64,000 nucleotides of DNA from Typhlomys cinereus. Taxonomy: Eukaryota; Chordata; Mammalia; Rodentia; Platacanthomyidae. Position numbers and translations under genes: made by a program. The notes beneath the pieces were generated by a model, which saw only the letters and a program-made list of their open reading frames with translations, had not been told where the DNA came from and ran no database searches. The stretch spans positions 7,060,584 through 7,124,583 of the forward strand of contig JALPQD010000005.1 of the NCBI GenBank assembly GCA_023101885.1. The letters run 5' to 3'. Positions within the stretch are counted from its first letter, which is position 1; every line of letters starts with the position of its first letter. Shown here one piece after another: positions 34,840-46,640 of the stretch.

Positions 34840-36505
34840 ATACACATTTACATAACAAATTAATTTTGTTACACATTGGTCTGCCTTACTTCTAAACCAA
34901 AAGAAACAGCTATTTCAGCGGTCTGTATGCTTCCTTTCTTTTTCCCTGTTTTCTCTTCTTTGGGTTGGTAGATGGGACAGGAAGTATGCTGTACACTTAG
35001 AGGGATGGAAATGTCAGGCTTTCATTCCTTGCTTTGCCATTTCCTAGTGCTTTTGTCTTTAATTTTAGGGCTGGGTCCTTATTCATAAGTGATAATAACA
35101 CTTTTTCTTTAAAACTGTGCTACAGATTAATGAGAAAGTATGTCTGTCATTGAACATAGCAACCAGATCCTCTGGCATTCAATGATTATTGCATATGCTT
35201 AATTGAAGAATGTCAGGCAAATGCAGCCTTTTCTATTTCCATCTGATTTCCCACTAAGATTAGAAGGGTGCTCCACTGTGACTGGCAGTAAATCTTAACA
35301 TAAATCAGAATGTCATAGGAAATGTATAGAAGTTGCTTACTTAGAACTGTGAGAATGGAATTGTACCCATGGAGAATTTGTGTCTACAGTTTGATGTATA
35401 TTCCAGGTGAGTAGTCATGAAAAGACTGATGGATTTTGTAATCTGTTTCTCAAAACAGACTAGGGGATGTGTATTTTAAATACAAATAAGAGTATTAAAA
35501 TGTACTTAAAGAAATGATCCATTGAGACTTGTATCCTTTATTTATGTGATTTATTTTATCAGTAAATGAAAATACTAAGAACAGTTCTCTTGTGTACAAA
35601 TTTAACAAAATTTTGCATTGTAGGTGAGTTTTGAAGGCCATGGGCAACAGTGAAATAGCAGATGAGAGCAGATGTCTGTGCACATATTTGCAGGACAGAC
35701 TGATCTATACGTTGGCAAAGTGTGACTCTCCTCTGAGCACCTAATTCTTATCAGAATTCTAGTTGCATCAACCTTTATGTACTGCAAAGCTGTCTGTACG
35801 TGATTCATTCCTTGTGGAATATGGAAAAAGTGCAGCCCGAGCATTGGGAAAAGAAGAGACAAGAACAGAGCAGGTCTAGGAAATTTTACCATGTAATCAT
35901 GAGAGAGAAAGCATGAATCACAACCTTATAATTAGTCGACATGAAAATTCCTTAATTTTTTCTAAAGAGTTGTGTTTTGGTCTCCTACTAGGTCCCAGAT
36001 AATTTTACATAAGGTTGAGATTAAGAGTTAAGGAACAAAAAAGTAAGTTCACCCCCTAATAAATCTTACACTTTAGAGAATGAGATTACTAAGAGACTCT
36101 ATCTCTTTCAATACTTTTACAATGTTGTATAAAATTGGTACCTAACACTCAGCATACATTCAAAACATACTGGCAAATTAAAGAGAAAGGTAAAGGAAGA
36201 ATTTATGCAGTGAATGAATTATTTTTATCACATAAACTTTCACATTTTTACATTTCAAATTTAGTGAATTTATTGCTTATTTGAAATATTTTGAAGATGG
36301 AGAAAGAATTTAAATTTTATTGTGATGGAAACTAAATTGAAATGACTTAGGCTATATGAATGATTTCTATGATTCTCTGATTTGCTGTGAACTGTAACTG
36401 TTCTAAACATGTTGTTTGGGAGGGTTACTAAATTTCCTATTTCTCTTTTTTAGAGATAGGATATATTTCTCTATTTTGAGATAGGATATATCCACGTTTG
36501 CAGGA
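34840..36505. other. Mostly unique intron
   Basis: No exon recognised. 35030-35165 resembles an antisense MIR (gctttgccatttcctagtgc...ataagtgataataacac) with low certainty. 36140-36420 is strongly AT-rich. Confidence 0.4.
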
Positions 36506-36509
36506 TATA

Positions 36510-36741
36510 TTTTTGCATGTGTGTGGAGACACATGTGGAGGACCAAGGTTGATAGCAGAATCATCTTCAGTCACTTTTCCATCTTAGTTCTTAAGACTGG
36601 TCTCCAGGTCAAACCTCCAGCTTTCCCATTGCACTGTCAGAAAAAAACAGCTTGCTCTTGGGATTCCCAGTCGGCTTTCTGGATTTACAACTATAGGCAG
36701 ATTGCTTCAACTAGCCTTTTGTATGGGATTTGGGGATACAA
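36510..36741 (-). repeat. B3-type SINE, antisense, cut at its head by the adjacent LTR
   Basis: gtgtgtggagacacatgtggaggaccaaggttgatagcag, then cagtcacttttccatcttag...gtctccaggtcaaacctcc, then ctttctggatttacaac and tgtatgggatttggggatacaaact. This is the reverse complement of B3. Its expected head is missing where LTR copy 1 begins. Confidence 0.65.
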
Positions 36742-37265
36742 ACTAAGGCAAGATTAGAGCAGCTTTAGGTCTCTCAGCTGGAATGGGGTTCTCAAAGTCT
36801 TTGAAGGTCTTTGGAATTCCAGAATCTCCCTGAAGAAACACCCCTGCTGAAAACTGACTCTAATCCTCCTACAGATAAAATGGCCAACTTCCCAATGAAA
36901 GGATTATGGAGATAAGCCCTCCATATCCAACAAACATTTTGGTCTCTAATCCCAGGAGCAACTGGGTTGGGCTCAATGGAGTTAACCAATAAGAAAAAGC
37001 CAGTTTCCCAGGCTTGCCTAGGAGTATAAATATGCCTGATCCTGGCATCCATCTTTGGCGCCCTAGCCCGTCATGGCACTCGGAGTGCCATGAATTCTTT
37101 TTCAGCTCCATGCTTCTCATGGATTCCATGCCTAGGGTCCATGAGTTCTCTGGCGCCCTTGCCCCAGATGGCATTCTCCCTTAATCTTCCACACATATTC
37201 TGGTTTCAATCTTCGACTGCAGAACACAAGAACTCTGCAACATTGGAACGATCTATCCTGTAACA
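36742..37265 (+). mobile_element. ERV LTR, copy 1 (Lys-type PBS follows)
   Basis: About 520 bases alignable over their length to LTR copy 2 at 37697-38231. Shared blocks include the gcaagattagagcagc start, aatggagttaaccaataag, a TATA-like tataaata at 37025-37032, catctttggcgccctagcc, tctggtttcaatcttc and gaacacaagaac. It ends ...taaca two bases before a primer-binding-site-like sequence. Exact left edge is uncertain because it was inserted next to an antisense B3. No gag/pol/env frame follows. Confidence 0.75.
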
Positions 37266-37267
37266 TC

Positions 37268-37285
37268 TGGCCCTTGAACAGAGAC
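37268..37285 (+). other. Degenerate Lys-tRNA primer binding site, copy 1
   Basis: Eighteen bases (tggcccttgaacagagac) that differ at four positions from the retroviral tRNA-Lys3 primer binding site. They sit two bases after the LTR end. A shared downstream word (cctgtaacatttt) supports homology with copy 2. Confidence 0.7.
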
Positions 37286-37463
37286 CCTGTAACATTTTGT
37301 GAGACTGTCTTATATCACACAACCTCCCTAGTCTTCAAATGGGTTAGAAAAAGTTGATTTTTCAATTTACCTTATATGTTTTGGTTGTTAAGATGGGTGT
37401 GGCAATCTAGTGTCTAATTAGATGTACTCACCCTGATGGTCAAGGCTTATTTAGAAGCTATAG

Positions 37464-37682
37464 GGCTGGAGAGATGGGTCAGGGGTTAAGTCTCTGCCTC
37501 ACAAACAGAAAATTGTGAGTTAAAATCCTGGATCCCATGCCAAAAAAAATGCCTAGAGGAAAATGCCTGCTTTGGAAAGCAGAGCCTGGTAAATTCCAGA
37601 GCAATAGCAAAGAGGAGGTAGGACAATCCAGGAGCATACAGACACGCATGCAAAAAGAAAAAATAAATAATTTTTTAAAAAA
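37464..37682 (+). mobile_element. B2-like SINE, older subfamily, inside the LTR region
   Basis: gggctggagagatgggtcaggggttaagtctctgcctcacaaacagaaaa...gatcccatgc, gcagagcctggtaaattccagagcaatagcaaagaggaggta and an A-rich tail with aataaataatt. Imperfect target duplications (tttagaagctatag/attagaagctacag) flank it. It separates the two LTR copies. Confidence 0.85.
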
Positions 37683-37696
37683 ATTAGAAGCTACAG

Positions 37697-38231
37697 GAAT
37701 AAGGCAGGATTAGATCAGCTATGCTGGGGAGTTCTCTATAAAGATCTTTGAATGTCTTTAAAATTCCTGAAGGCCATCCCCCACTGCTGGGATCACCCTG
37801 AAGGAACACCCCTGCTTAGGTACTGACTCCAGTTCTCCCAGAGATAAGATGGCCAACTGCTCTATGAAAGAATTATGGAGATGAGCTCTCCATATCCAAG
37901 AAACAACTTGATTCCCAGCCCCACCTGGGTCCAACATCAACTGGGTTGGGCCCTAATGGGAGCTAAACAAAAAGAAAAAGCCAGTTTCCAGGGCCTGCCT
38001 AGGTACAAATATGCCTGACCAGCAGCCATCTTTGGCGCCCTAGCCCCCCAGGGTACTCCATGAATTCATTTTCAGCTTCTTGCTTCTCATGGATTCCACA
38101 TCTGGACTCCATGAGTTCTGCTCTTTCTCTCTTCTGATAAACTCTGCCTTAATCCTCTACACGGGTTCTGGTTTCAATCTTCTACTCAGAACACAAGAAC
38201 CCTGCAACATGGGACCGTTGATCCGACAACA
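37697..38231 (+). mobile_element. ERV LTR, copy 2 (Lys-type PBS follows)
   Basis: Homologous to copy 1. Opens near taaggcaggattagatcagc and contains caactgggttgggccctaat, a weak TATA-like tacaaata at 38014-38021, catctttggcgccctagcc, tctggtttcaatcttc and gaacacaagaaccctgc. It ends acaaca. Downstream (38252 onward) only a short leader-like stretch (cctgtaacatttggtaaccc) is recognisable. Confidence 0.75.
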
Positions 38232-38233
38232 TT

Positions 38234-38251
38234 TGGCTCCCGAACAGGGAC
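38234..38251 (+). other. Lys-tRNA primer binding site, copy 2
   Basis: Eighteen bases (tggctcccgaacagggac) that match the tRNA-Lys3 primer binding site at all but one position, starting two bases after the LTR. This classifies the element as a Lys-primed, probably betaretrovirus-like (class II) ERV. Confidence 0.85.
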
Positions 38252-38279
38252 CCTGTAACATTTGGTAACCCAGAAGGGA

Positions 38280-39550
38280 TATTTGACAAACAGAGGAAAG
38301 ACTGTTCCTGCCACAGAAAGATTTCCAGTAAGAGATTAGGTAACATCTCTGAGTCGCAGGAACTAAATACATGTGTGAGAACATATGAAATGAAAAGCTT
38401 AAGATCAATTTATAGCTGATCTTACAATTTGCTTGCAATAATAATTACTGTTACATAATCATGGTTATGTTCTCTATACTGTTTTTAATAATCATTTGCA
38501 AACATTATCAGCATAGTTTTTGAATCCTGTAACTGTGTTTATTTTCTGCATTAAGACATTTTGCCATTAATCTAAAAGTCACAACTAAGTTTATAATTTA
38601 AACCAAATCCATCACAAAATAGTAAGTAATCATTTTAATATCGAGAGTTTTAAAGGACACATTATGAAAAATTAACATGCAAAAAGTAGCACAAAGTTAA
38701 ATAATTTATTATGGAAAAATTAGTCAATCTAGTTACTCCCCTAAATTTTGCATGAATAAAATATTACAGAAAATTTCCTTTTGGGTGATCAGTATATAGA
38801 TCAGAAACTCCCCAAAGAAATTGTATTAATAAAGTTAATTCATTCCTTATTAATGCCGTAGGCATTTTAACAACACACAAAGTGAAATATCCACCTGAAA
38901 AATGACTTTAATGATAAGTTTTTTCTTTGCTTTATGTACATGGCAGATAATTACTTTAGGAAAAAAATCTCCAAGGGATAAAAAATAGTCAAGTGTGAAA
39001 TTCACAAATACTTTCTGGATGGGTACAAATGCTATTGAGGCCAAAAGCAAGGATAAGCTCCTTCTATCCTATTTACAACCCAATGGTGATCAGTTAAGAG
39101 CTCATTTTCCAGTTTGTGAATTATCTAGGTCTTTGATTCTTCTCTTCCCTCTAGCTGATTTCCTTTCCCCTTTCTCTGCTCATTAGGGGAGGAGTCCAAA
39201 TTAAAATGAAAAGGTGATCTTAGATATGCAATTCTTAATGCTCCAATGCATGGTTTTAAATAATAGTCATTTGCCAACAGGCAGTGTGATGGCCACATGT
39301 TTTTTTCTCTTTTCTTCTTTTTAACAATTCTTTGATACAACATGGTTTCACAGCAGAAAGCTAAGGCTCTTGTCATTTTGAAATCCTACCATTGAAAGAC
39401 TGAGAAATACCTTAGGAAATTCCTTGCCTTCAACTAGAGAGTAAATCCTTGTCAGAGACCAGGGAACGACAGTCACATCCTCCTTATAAGGTTATATGGA
39501 GAGACAAACCCAGGGAAATACAAATCTGCAAGCTATAAATGGCTCTGTGC
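38280..39550. other. Unique AT-rich intron
   Basis: No ERV internal genes, exon or repeat recognised; several open frames under 95 codons without domains. Confidence 0.45.
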
Positions 39551-39648
39551 TATTAGTATAGGTTACTATGTTTTGTACTGATGAAAGTATTCTGTCAATT
39601 ATTAGTATAGGTTACTATGTTTTGTACTGATGAAAGTATTCTGTCAGT
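39551..39648 (+). repeat. 49-bp tandem duplication, one mismatch
   Basis: Copy 1 39551-39599 and copy 2 39600-39648 both begin tattagtataggttactatg and end tattctgtcaat or ...cagt. Near-identity implies a recent duplication. Confidence 0.97.
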
Positions 39649-41220
39649 TCTGGCTTCTTAACAAGCTGGATTGGAAGTAGAAACATTCTCCTTGCCACTG
39701 AGCCCCATCTTGCCAGAAGGTATGTTGCAGGCTTGCAGGGTAGAAGAGCAATTAGTTATGAAGCTGCAAGCTACAGTAACACCTCTGACAAGAGAAGTTC
39801 CGTGGTGCCACATGTAAGGTATGGGGATAATCATTCGCTCTCTGAATGGTTCTGAAGGCCAATGGTCATCAGGGAACGCAGGCCAGACACCACACACCTA
39901 GCCAACTACTCATAGAAAGGGAAGCCGTAGATCTTATGTAGGAACAAACTTCCTAGTGTCAACTATGGATACTTGATAGTAAACTACCAGCTAAACACCT
40001 ATCATTATACACTTAGATTATAGAAGCCCTTAGTACCCAACCAAGGAGTATCTGTTTGAAATGAAAATATGCAATACAGAGAACCACAACTGGCCAAAAT
40101 GCAGGTATGAAGAACTCTGGAGTACAGACATATAATGATATCCAGGTTGTCAAAATAATCCATCATCTTGAGGCTCACGGAACCTTGTGAATAAGTGAGT
40201 GGCAAGCTTACAAGAGCCTATGATTGGGGAATGGAGCTGCAAGCCAATATGTTCTAGGTTGTGTAACCAGGAGTTCACTGGCGGGAAATCAATTCTGCTG
40301 GAACTGTATACTAGCCAGACTATTGATGTTTTTGCCATGGATGAGAGAGACTCTCAGGAGATAAAACACCAACCAGAGCAACTACCTGGGGGGGTCTTGG
40401 GCTGGAGAGGAGGAGCTTCTACACTCCATGCTTTCCTCTCTGTCAGGGCAGTCATGCCACAGCAAGTGCCTTGCACTTGGGAATACAGGCATTCCAGATG
40501 GGGCCCAGTGGGTCACACGTGCAGAGGAAGAGCAGGAGGAAAAGTGGAGGAAGAAGAGGAGGGACACTGGCTGGAATGGAGAGTGTAGGGGGAAGGGAGG
40601 AGGTTAGGGATGGGTGGTAGAGGGCAAAGACACGTGCATTCATCGTGTTTGTGCATGAAAGTCTCAAAGAATATGAAAGAAAAGAATTAAGACTTGCTTT
40701 GGGGACAAACTCACTGCTTGAAGTCATATTATTTAAGATTGTCTTCTTTTCCCTTTCTTTTAAATCTCCTGTCTGCTGATATGGTTATAAAATGCACTTC
40801 AGTAGTGTGGTTAAAAAGCTCATAAAAACCTCATTGCATCATTACAAATGAGGCTCACTCACTGATTCTTTCCTATGTAACATTAAAGTGAGAATCTACC
40901 CATACCCAGTATCAGTTTATATGATCATCAAAACACCTTTTCACTCTAAATGTGCATTTTGTTATACCTTTGGTTCTTTAAATAGATGCATAATCTACAC
41001 AGTAGAAGCTACAGTCCAACAAGAGTTTGCTAGACACATTTAATTGTTCAATCTAGGTGTATGTCACTAATGTTGTTTTAAAGACATTTGGTCAGCCTGG
41101 TCAGGTGTCAAAACAGTAGTCAAATGTCTACTGAAATCAGTCTCCTCTTAGATAGTTTGAGGTAATCAGCAACACTGAAGTAAACTCCACCCAAAGGGAA
41201 TCACTTACTTATTCCTCCCA
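39649..41220. other. Mostly unique intron
   Basis: 40400-40700 is purine-rich toward its end (ggaggaaaagtggaggaag) and resembles a decayed retroposon tail that I cannot classify. Otherwise nothing is recognised. Confidence 0.4.
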
Positions 41221-41224
41221 ACAT

Positions 41225-41274
41225 CAAAAAAGTAAGTAAATAAATAAATAAGTAAACAAACAAAGAAAGAAATA
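41225..41274 (+). repeat. A-rich (AAGT/AAAT/AAAG)n tract
   Basis: Compound tetranucleotide array: aagt, aaat, aaac and aaag units in succession. Confidence 0.85.
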
Positions 41275-41412
41275 ACTGCTTAAAAAGGAAAAACAAGGTA
41301 CAGTATTTACGGCCTTTCAAATAGTGATATGCTATAAATGTTTTCTTTTTTTTTTTCAAAAGGAATCTTCTGAAGATTACAGAAAAGCATTCAAGTAAAA
41401 TGTCTTAGAAAG

Positions 41413-41662
41413 TGTACTAGTTACTCTTGTGTTGCCGTGAGAGGACAGTCAAAGTCAAGCACCTTGAGGGAGAAAGGAGATTTATTCAGCTTACGGTTCC
41501 AGAGGGGAGATACAGTCTTACATGGTGAAAGTGGCACAGCTGACAGAGAACCTGGAAGAAGGCCCACTCTTTGACCGCCTTCCTCCGGCAAGGCTCCACC
41601 TCTCAAAGATGCCATGACCTTTCCAAACACATGTGAGGAAGACATTTCAAATCATGACAGAA
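41413..41662 (-). mobile_element. MaLR LTR 3' part (MT type), antisense
   Basis: tgtactagttactcttgtgttgccgtgagag, then agggagaaaggagatttattcagcttacggttcc and gggagatacagtcttacatgg are the reverse complement of the MT LTR 3' half. Text becomes unrecognisable after the 41560s. Confidence 0.75.
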
Positions 41663-43025
41663 CAATAAGGGGGAAAACATAAATTAGTTTTTCCTGAAAA
41701 ATGAATCTCTGAAGAGTATTTATTACCTGGGCTATAAAGTAAAAGAATAAACACTTAATGGTGAAAAGAAAGCTGAAAGGGAAGAAAAGATGTTATATGT
41801 ATGGGCCGGGAGAGGGGCCAAAAAGTAGTTCCTAAATTGCATACTAGACCATTCCCCGCCCTCAGAAGAAGAAAGGAAGGTATGGAAAGGAGAAAAAAGG
41901 AGGAAGAGACAGGGAAAAAGAGCTAAGGATTTTGTCCCAAGTCACTACAGCACACGGGATTTGTTTCTTGAATTTCAGCCTCATATAAATGGTACTTTTC
42001 TCCCTAAAATCATTTAACAGAGAGGGAGACTCAGGAATGAAGAGAAGTCACAGTCTAGAACATGATGGGAAAGCAGGGGAAGGTACCAGCTTGAAGTCTT
42101 ACCTGATCTCTTGTCTCGCATCATATCTTCGTCACTTCAGACAAAGATAGAAGTGACTTCTCCATGAACACAATACCAAACATTGTAAGACTGAAACTAA
42201 AAAAAAGTCGTCTGCTGAACAGTCCTCTTAGCTTTCTGAGTGTTGTTCTTATCTTTTGTCTGTTCACATGGTCTGGTATGCACTTTAGGAACCGCTCTAC
42301 GGCCCCTCTCCCGGCCCATACATATAAAAAAGAACCTGGATTCAAGGTATCGTCCCTCTCCCCAGTGATTTACTGCACTCAATACCAGCTTCCCAATCAG
42401 AGAAATGCCACTGTAGCCAAAGGCTGTCTGATCACAAAAGGAAAGGGAATTTGAGAAAGCTTATATTATAACCAGTTAATGCTTATATAAAGACTACTTT
42501 AAAAGGTCTGATAGATTTTCCTTGAGATTTTTCTTTTACTGAATGACATAAACCACCAGCATAATCTCTTATTAAACCAAAGCTTACAAAACCAACCAAT
42601 ATGCCTTTTATTTCTTAACACTATCTGAAGTTGTTTTTTGCTTCAGGTGAATTCCTGTGACACACTTTCAACCTGAGTGTGGAGAAGACAGAATTTTGCT
42701 GCTGATTCTTGCTGAAGGCTTGGGCGGTAGGTGTGGGTAGACAGTAGTGTAGCAGGGTGCTTGCCTTTCAACCCCATGGGGACTAGCTGTCAGGGCTCAT
42801 TGCATGGGCAGCACCATTATAATTTTAAGTAGAACCTGTTTTGAAACAAACTTAATTAAGCACAACTCTGTATGTTATATGCTATGTACGACATAATACA
42901 AGGTGGGTGGTATAAAACACATAATCGCACAAATTAATTGTGTACAATTTTATGGTTTATATGTGTGTATATCTTGAGATATACAACAATTAATGTGTCC
43001 ATTATCAAAAAGTGTTTTTACGTGA
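41663..43025. other. Unique intron
   Basis: No exon or named repeat. 41770-41940 is purine-rich. Confidence 0.4.
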
Positions 43026-43049
43026 CTTTTTTCAAACGTTTTATATACT

Positions 43050-43210
43050 TAGGGCGTAGGGAGAAGAGAGCATACATTCATGCCATGGTGCAGAGGTGGA
43101 AGCCAGAGGACACGTTTCTTTCCACCATGGGGGTTTTCGGGATTGAACTCAGGTCTCCAGCTTTGTAAGCAGGCATAGTATTCCCTGAGCTAGCTCACTA
43201 GACCTTCTCC
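43050..43210 (-). repeat. B2/B4-type SINE, antisense
   Basis: cattcatgccatggtgcagaggtgg, then gaagccagaggacacgtttc...ttccaccatgggggttttcgggattgaactcaggtctcc, then ctttgtaagcaggcatagtattccctgagctagctcac. This is an inverted SINE with its tRNA-like head at the right. Confidence 0.7.
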
Positions 43211-43555
43211 AGGACTTTCTATAATGACTCTGTATCGTTCTAAATCATTTTTCACCTAATTCTTTCGAGCTTGGGTCTTTAACCCAAGCCAGAATTGACC
43301 TACAAAGCTAGTCTGAGGAGCCAGCTTGCACTGGGTATGCTCAGGTTCCACCTTCTAGAGCAGGAGTTACCGCAGGTCAACTTGTTCACCAGACCTCTGG
43401 GGATCAGCACTCTGATCTTTTTGTTAACACTGCAAATTCTTTGATGGCTGAATTCCCCCTTCCAGGACAAAAGTTTTTAGTTAAATAAAGTTCATGTATT
43501 CCGCTTTTTTAAAAAATAAGGACAATGATTTTTGTACTGTTTGTTACATCTTTCT

Positions 43556-43557
<2 letters not shown>

Positions 43558-43607
<50 letters not shown>
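43558..43607 (+). repeat. (GT)n microsatellite
   Basis: About 24 uninterrupted GT units; not at a recognised SINE boundary. Confidence 0.95.
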
Positions 43608-43610
<3 letters not shown>

Positions 43611-44116
43611 ACCGAGTGCATGTTTAGGGCTCAGAGGCCAACTCTCCTATCAGTCTAACCTTTCACCATATCTCAGAAAAGGTCTCTTGTGCCCCATCGA
43701 GTATTCAGTTAGCCCGGTATGCACTCCCTGGCATGTACTAAGAAAGCTTCTGGGAATTCTGTTTCTGCTCTCATGTCAGTCAGGAGCCGCAGGACACAGG
43801 CATTTGCTACTCTGTCTAGCTTTGCCTGAGTTCTGGGCATCCCGCCTCAGTTCTCCTCCATCTCCATGACTGGCCCCTCAGATCTTCTCTTATCTTTCCT
43901 TCAAGAGATTTTATGTTTCTATTTTTTTCATTTAGGTCTATGTTAATGATTTTATAAACCCTGTGGCTATGACTCAAGAGCAACCTTTTTGTTGCATATG
44001 AATATTGCATTTTTTAGCATATTTGCTGAAGACACTACATTTTAGGGCTTTTTATTTATTTCATTTTATTTTATTTTCATTTATTTTGTTTTATTTCATT
44101 TAGCTAAAATCAGTTT

Positions 44117-44160
<44 letters not shown>

Positions 44161-44163
44161 TAT
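44117..44163 (+). repeat. (TA)n(CA)n compound microsatellite
   Basis: About 11 TA units followed by about 11 CA units, preceded by a T-rich attttatttt block at 44050-44100. Confidence 0.95.
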
Positions 44164-44484
44164 AAACACACGAACATGTGGGTTTGCATGTGCGCATAAG
44201 AGTTGGATCCAGTTTTGTTAAATGTTTAGAATTCTGCATGCAAGCTCGTGAAAAAAACTGACTTGTCAATTTCCCCTTGTTTTCTTGCTCACTTGTGGTG
44301 TCAGCATGCTGTTCCACACATTTTATCATAAAGTTCTGCCTGCATTTTAGTTTTCTGGACAGTATGTGTGGAACTGTCATTATTCTTTCGTAAATAATTG
44401 TGGAATCTTCTTTAAAGCTATCTGAGGCTGAAGGTGCCTTCACAGAAACACTTTGAAGTCATAACCCAATTCTTCAATGCTACT

Positions 44485-44905
44485 TGTCATAGTCAGGCAC
44501 AAGGGCCAACTTGACAGCTGAGGGTTTGAGCTCTGGGCACATTTGTGGAGAATTAGTGGCTGAGTTAAGCCCAGAGCGAACCTGAAGGACATTGTCTAGC
44601 TGATGGGAAGACCCAGCCCATGGTGGGTGGGATTAGGCCCTGGATAAATCACAGAGAGCTGGTTGAGAGAGTAGGAATCCTTCTGTACACTTGGCCAGAC
44701 ATGCTGGTCTGGCAAATAAGGATCGTCTATCTCTTAGCTATTATGTGATGATGATGTGGCCAGTTCCCTCAGCCCTGGTGTTGGTGCGTCTCTCCTGTCA
44801 AGCTGGACTATGAACTGTAACCAGTAACTGGAAGAGAATAAATCCCTTGTTCCCTTAAGCCCTTAGATGATCATTCATCAGCAACCATGCAGGCGGAATG
44901 CAATA
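44485..44905 (+). mobile_element. Solo LTR, MaLR-like family X, copy B, with 5-bp duplication
   Basis: 421 bases starting tgtcatagtcagg and ending tgcaata. They are flanked by ctact at 44480-44484 and 44906-44910. It contains a polyadenylation-type gaataaatcc at the position expected for an LTR R region. It closely resembles the copy at 24269. No internal region is present. Confidence 0.85.
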
Positions 44906-44910
44906 CTACT

Positions 44911-45900
44911 ATTGCCCTTTGAGGAAACTTTGACATGCATGGCCTATAAGTTAGTCTATCTAGACTAGATGAGTTCATTTGCATCAACTTATTATGATAA
45001 GGAGCTGCTTTCCTCCTAGTGTCTAAGGAATGACCAGGGAGTCACCTTTCCTTTCTCTGTATTTGTAGTCTGAATCTCATCCTTTTCCTTTCTGTTTGTT
45101 TTCCTTCTTATAAATCTGAGTAAAATTTTATTAACTTTGGTCTGCTCAAGCAACCTAGTTTGCCTGCAGCTATTTTCCATAGCATTTTGCTATCTTTTCT
45201 TCACTGACTTCTCTCCAGATCCTGAGTATATATTTTAATTACTTAAATTCAGATTGATTTTCTCTTTTTTCATCAAGTTTTTTTAATGATAGAAGTTGAT
45301 GTCATTAATTTGAGATCATACTTCAGTTATGGTTCATGCATTTGGTAGTACAATGTTCCATATAATTAATGCCTGAATGTCATACACCATGTATTAGCAT
45401 ATTTCAATTTTTCATTAACTCAACATACTTCCTAGTTTCTTTTTTGAAAGATTTTATTTAAGAGTGCAATATTTATTTTAGTGATTATTTTTCAAGTATA
45501 TTACATTTTTTATGAATTAAATTGTGTTGTTGTCAGAGCATATTTTATATTATCTTAATTATTTTAAAAAACTTTGAGATTTTTTTCATTGATCAAAATG
45601 TGGCATATTTTGTTACTCCAAATAAACTTGGAAAGACTGTGCCATTGGCACAAAAGCATCAATCAGAAATGAATGAGAGTATTTCTCATGGCTCTGGGAA
45701 GGTTTTCTCTGCACTTTGTTAACTGCAGATCTCCAGGCATATAAATATAATTGCAGCCTTTCATGCAATTCCTGAGAGCATTCCTGGTTTTTGTGTTGTG
45801 CTCTGTGACTCCATCACCAAGTGCATGAATACTTGGCGCTGTCATGTGCAGATGAAGTGACCTTTTAATCATTGCAACGTGCTATTTTTTTTTTGTCTCT
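44911..45900. other. AT-rich intron, unassigned
   Basis: No exon recognised. Some of it may be very old L1, but I cannot anchor it. Confidence 0.35.
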
Positions 45901-45904
45901 GGCA

Positions 45905-46640
45905 ATGTTACCTTTCCTTAACACCTATTCTAACTGCTATTAATACAGGAGGAGTTTATTTAATTATGATTAGCATGGGACGTAGCGTGTAATTGCAGTT
46001 TCTTATGTAGTTGAGCCTTGTGTTTATATTCACTCAGAAAATCTTTGCCTTTAATTGGGTCATTCATACTGCTTACATTTTTAATGATATCACTGAATGA
46101 TCAGGTTTAACTTGATATCTCTGTTTTTATCTCTTTCTTTCCTTCATGTTTATTAGTTTTTATAAACTTTGTTTCTATGACAGGATTTTTCCTGTGTAGC
46201 GCAGGGTTGACTTCATTCAGCAATCCTCCTGCCTCGGCATTTCCGATGCTGGGTTATTTGACTTATTTTTGTCATTTCTCTCTCTTCCTTTCCCCCTCTT
46301 TCTCATTCTTTCCCTCCTTTTTTCCTTTCTCCTTCTTCTCTCAATCTCTTCTTATTCTTCTGTCTTTATTTGGAAAAAAGTAGTTACCTAAGATTCTATT
46401 TTATGTCTTTCGTTAGCTCTTTATTTGTAACTTTTGCCTTGATTTCTCTCCCTTCCTTTCTTCACCACTTCTTTACCTTGCTCACATTTTGATGACTTTA
46501 TTACAATGCTGTCTGATGTCTTTTGCAATGTCTTGTTGCTTATAACTTCTGTCATAATTTTCATCTAATTCATAGTAGTTTTCATCTTTGAAAATCTAGT
46601 CTTTTAACTTCCATTTTTAACTTTTTGACCATCTAGAATA
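45905..46640 (-). mobile_element. Old L1 fragment, antisense (5' part of ORF2)
   Basis: aaatctttgcctttaattgggtcattcatactgcttacatttttaatgatatcactg corresponds to the antisense L1 ORF2 endonuclease-region phrase (gattggggcatttagaccatttacatttaatgttattattgata). It is diverged and is interrupted by a B1 (46168-46256) and a CT-rich patch (46278-46345). Confidence 0.5.
46168..46256 (-). repeat. B1 SINE fragment, antisense
   Basis: gtttctatgacaggatttttcctgtgtagcgcagggttgac...agcaatcctcctgcctcggcatttccgatgctggg is the reverse complement of the B1 5' portion. Confidence 0.75.

Noticed and set aside
36742..38300. Intact endogenous retrovirus with coding capacity
   Set aside because: No gag, pro, pol or env frame exists between or after the LTRs; only LTR and leader remnants remain.
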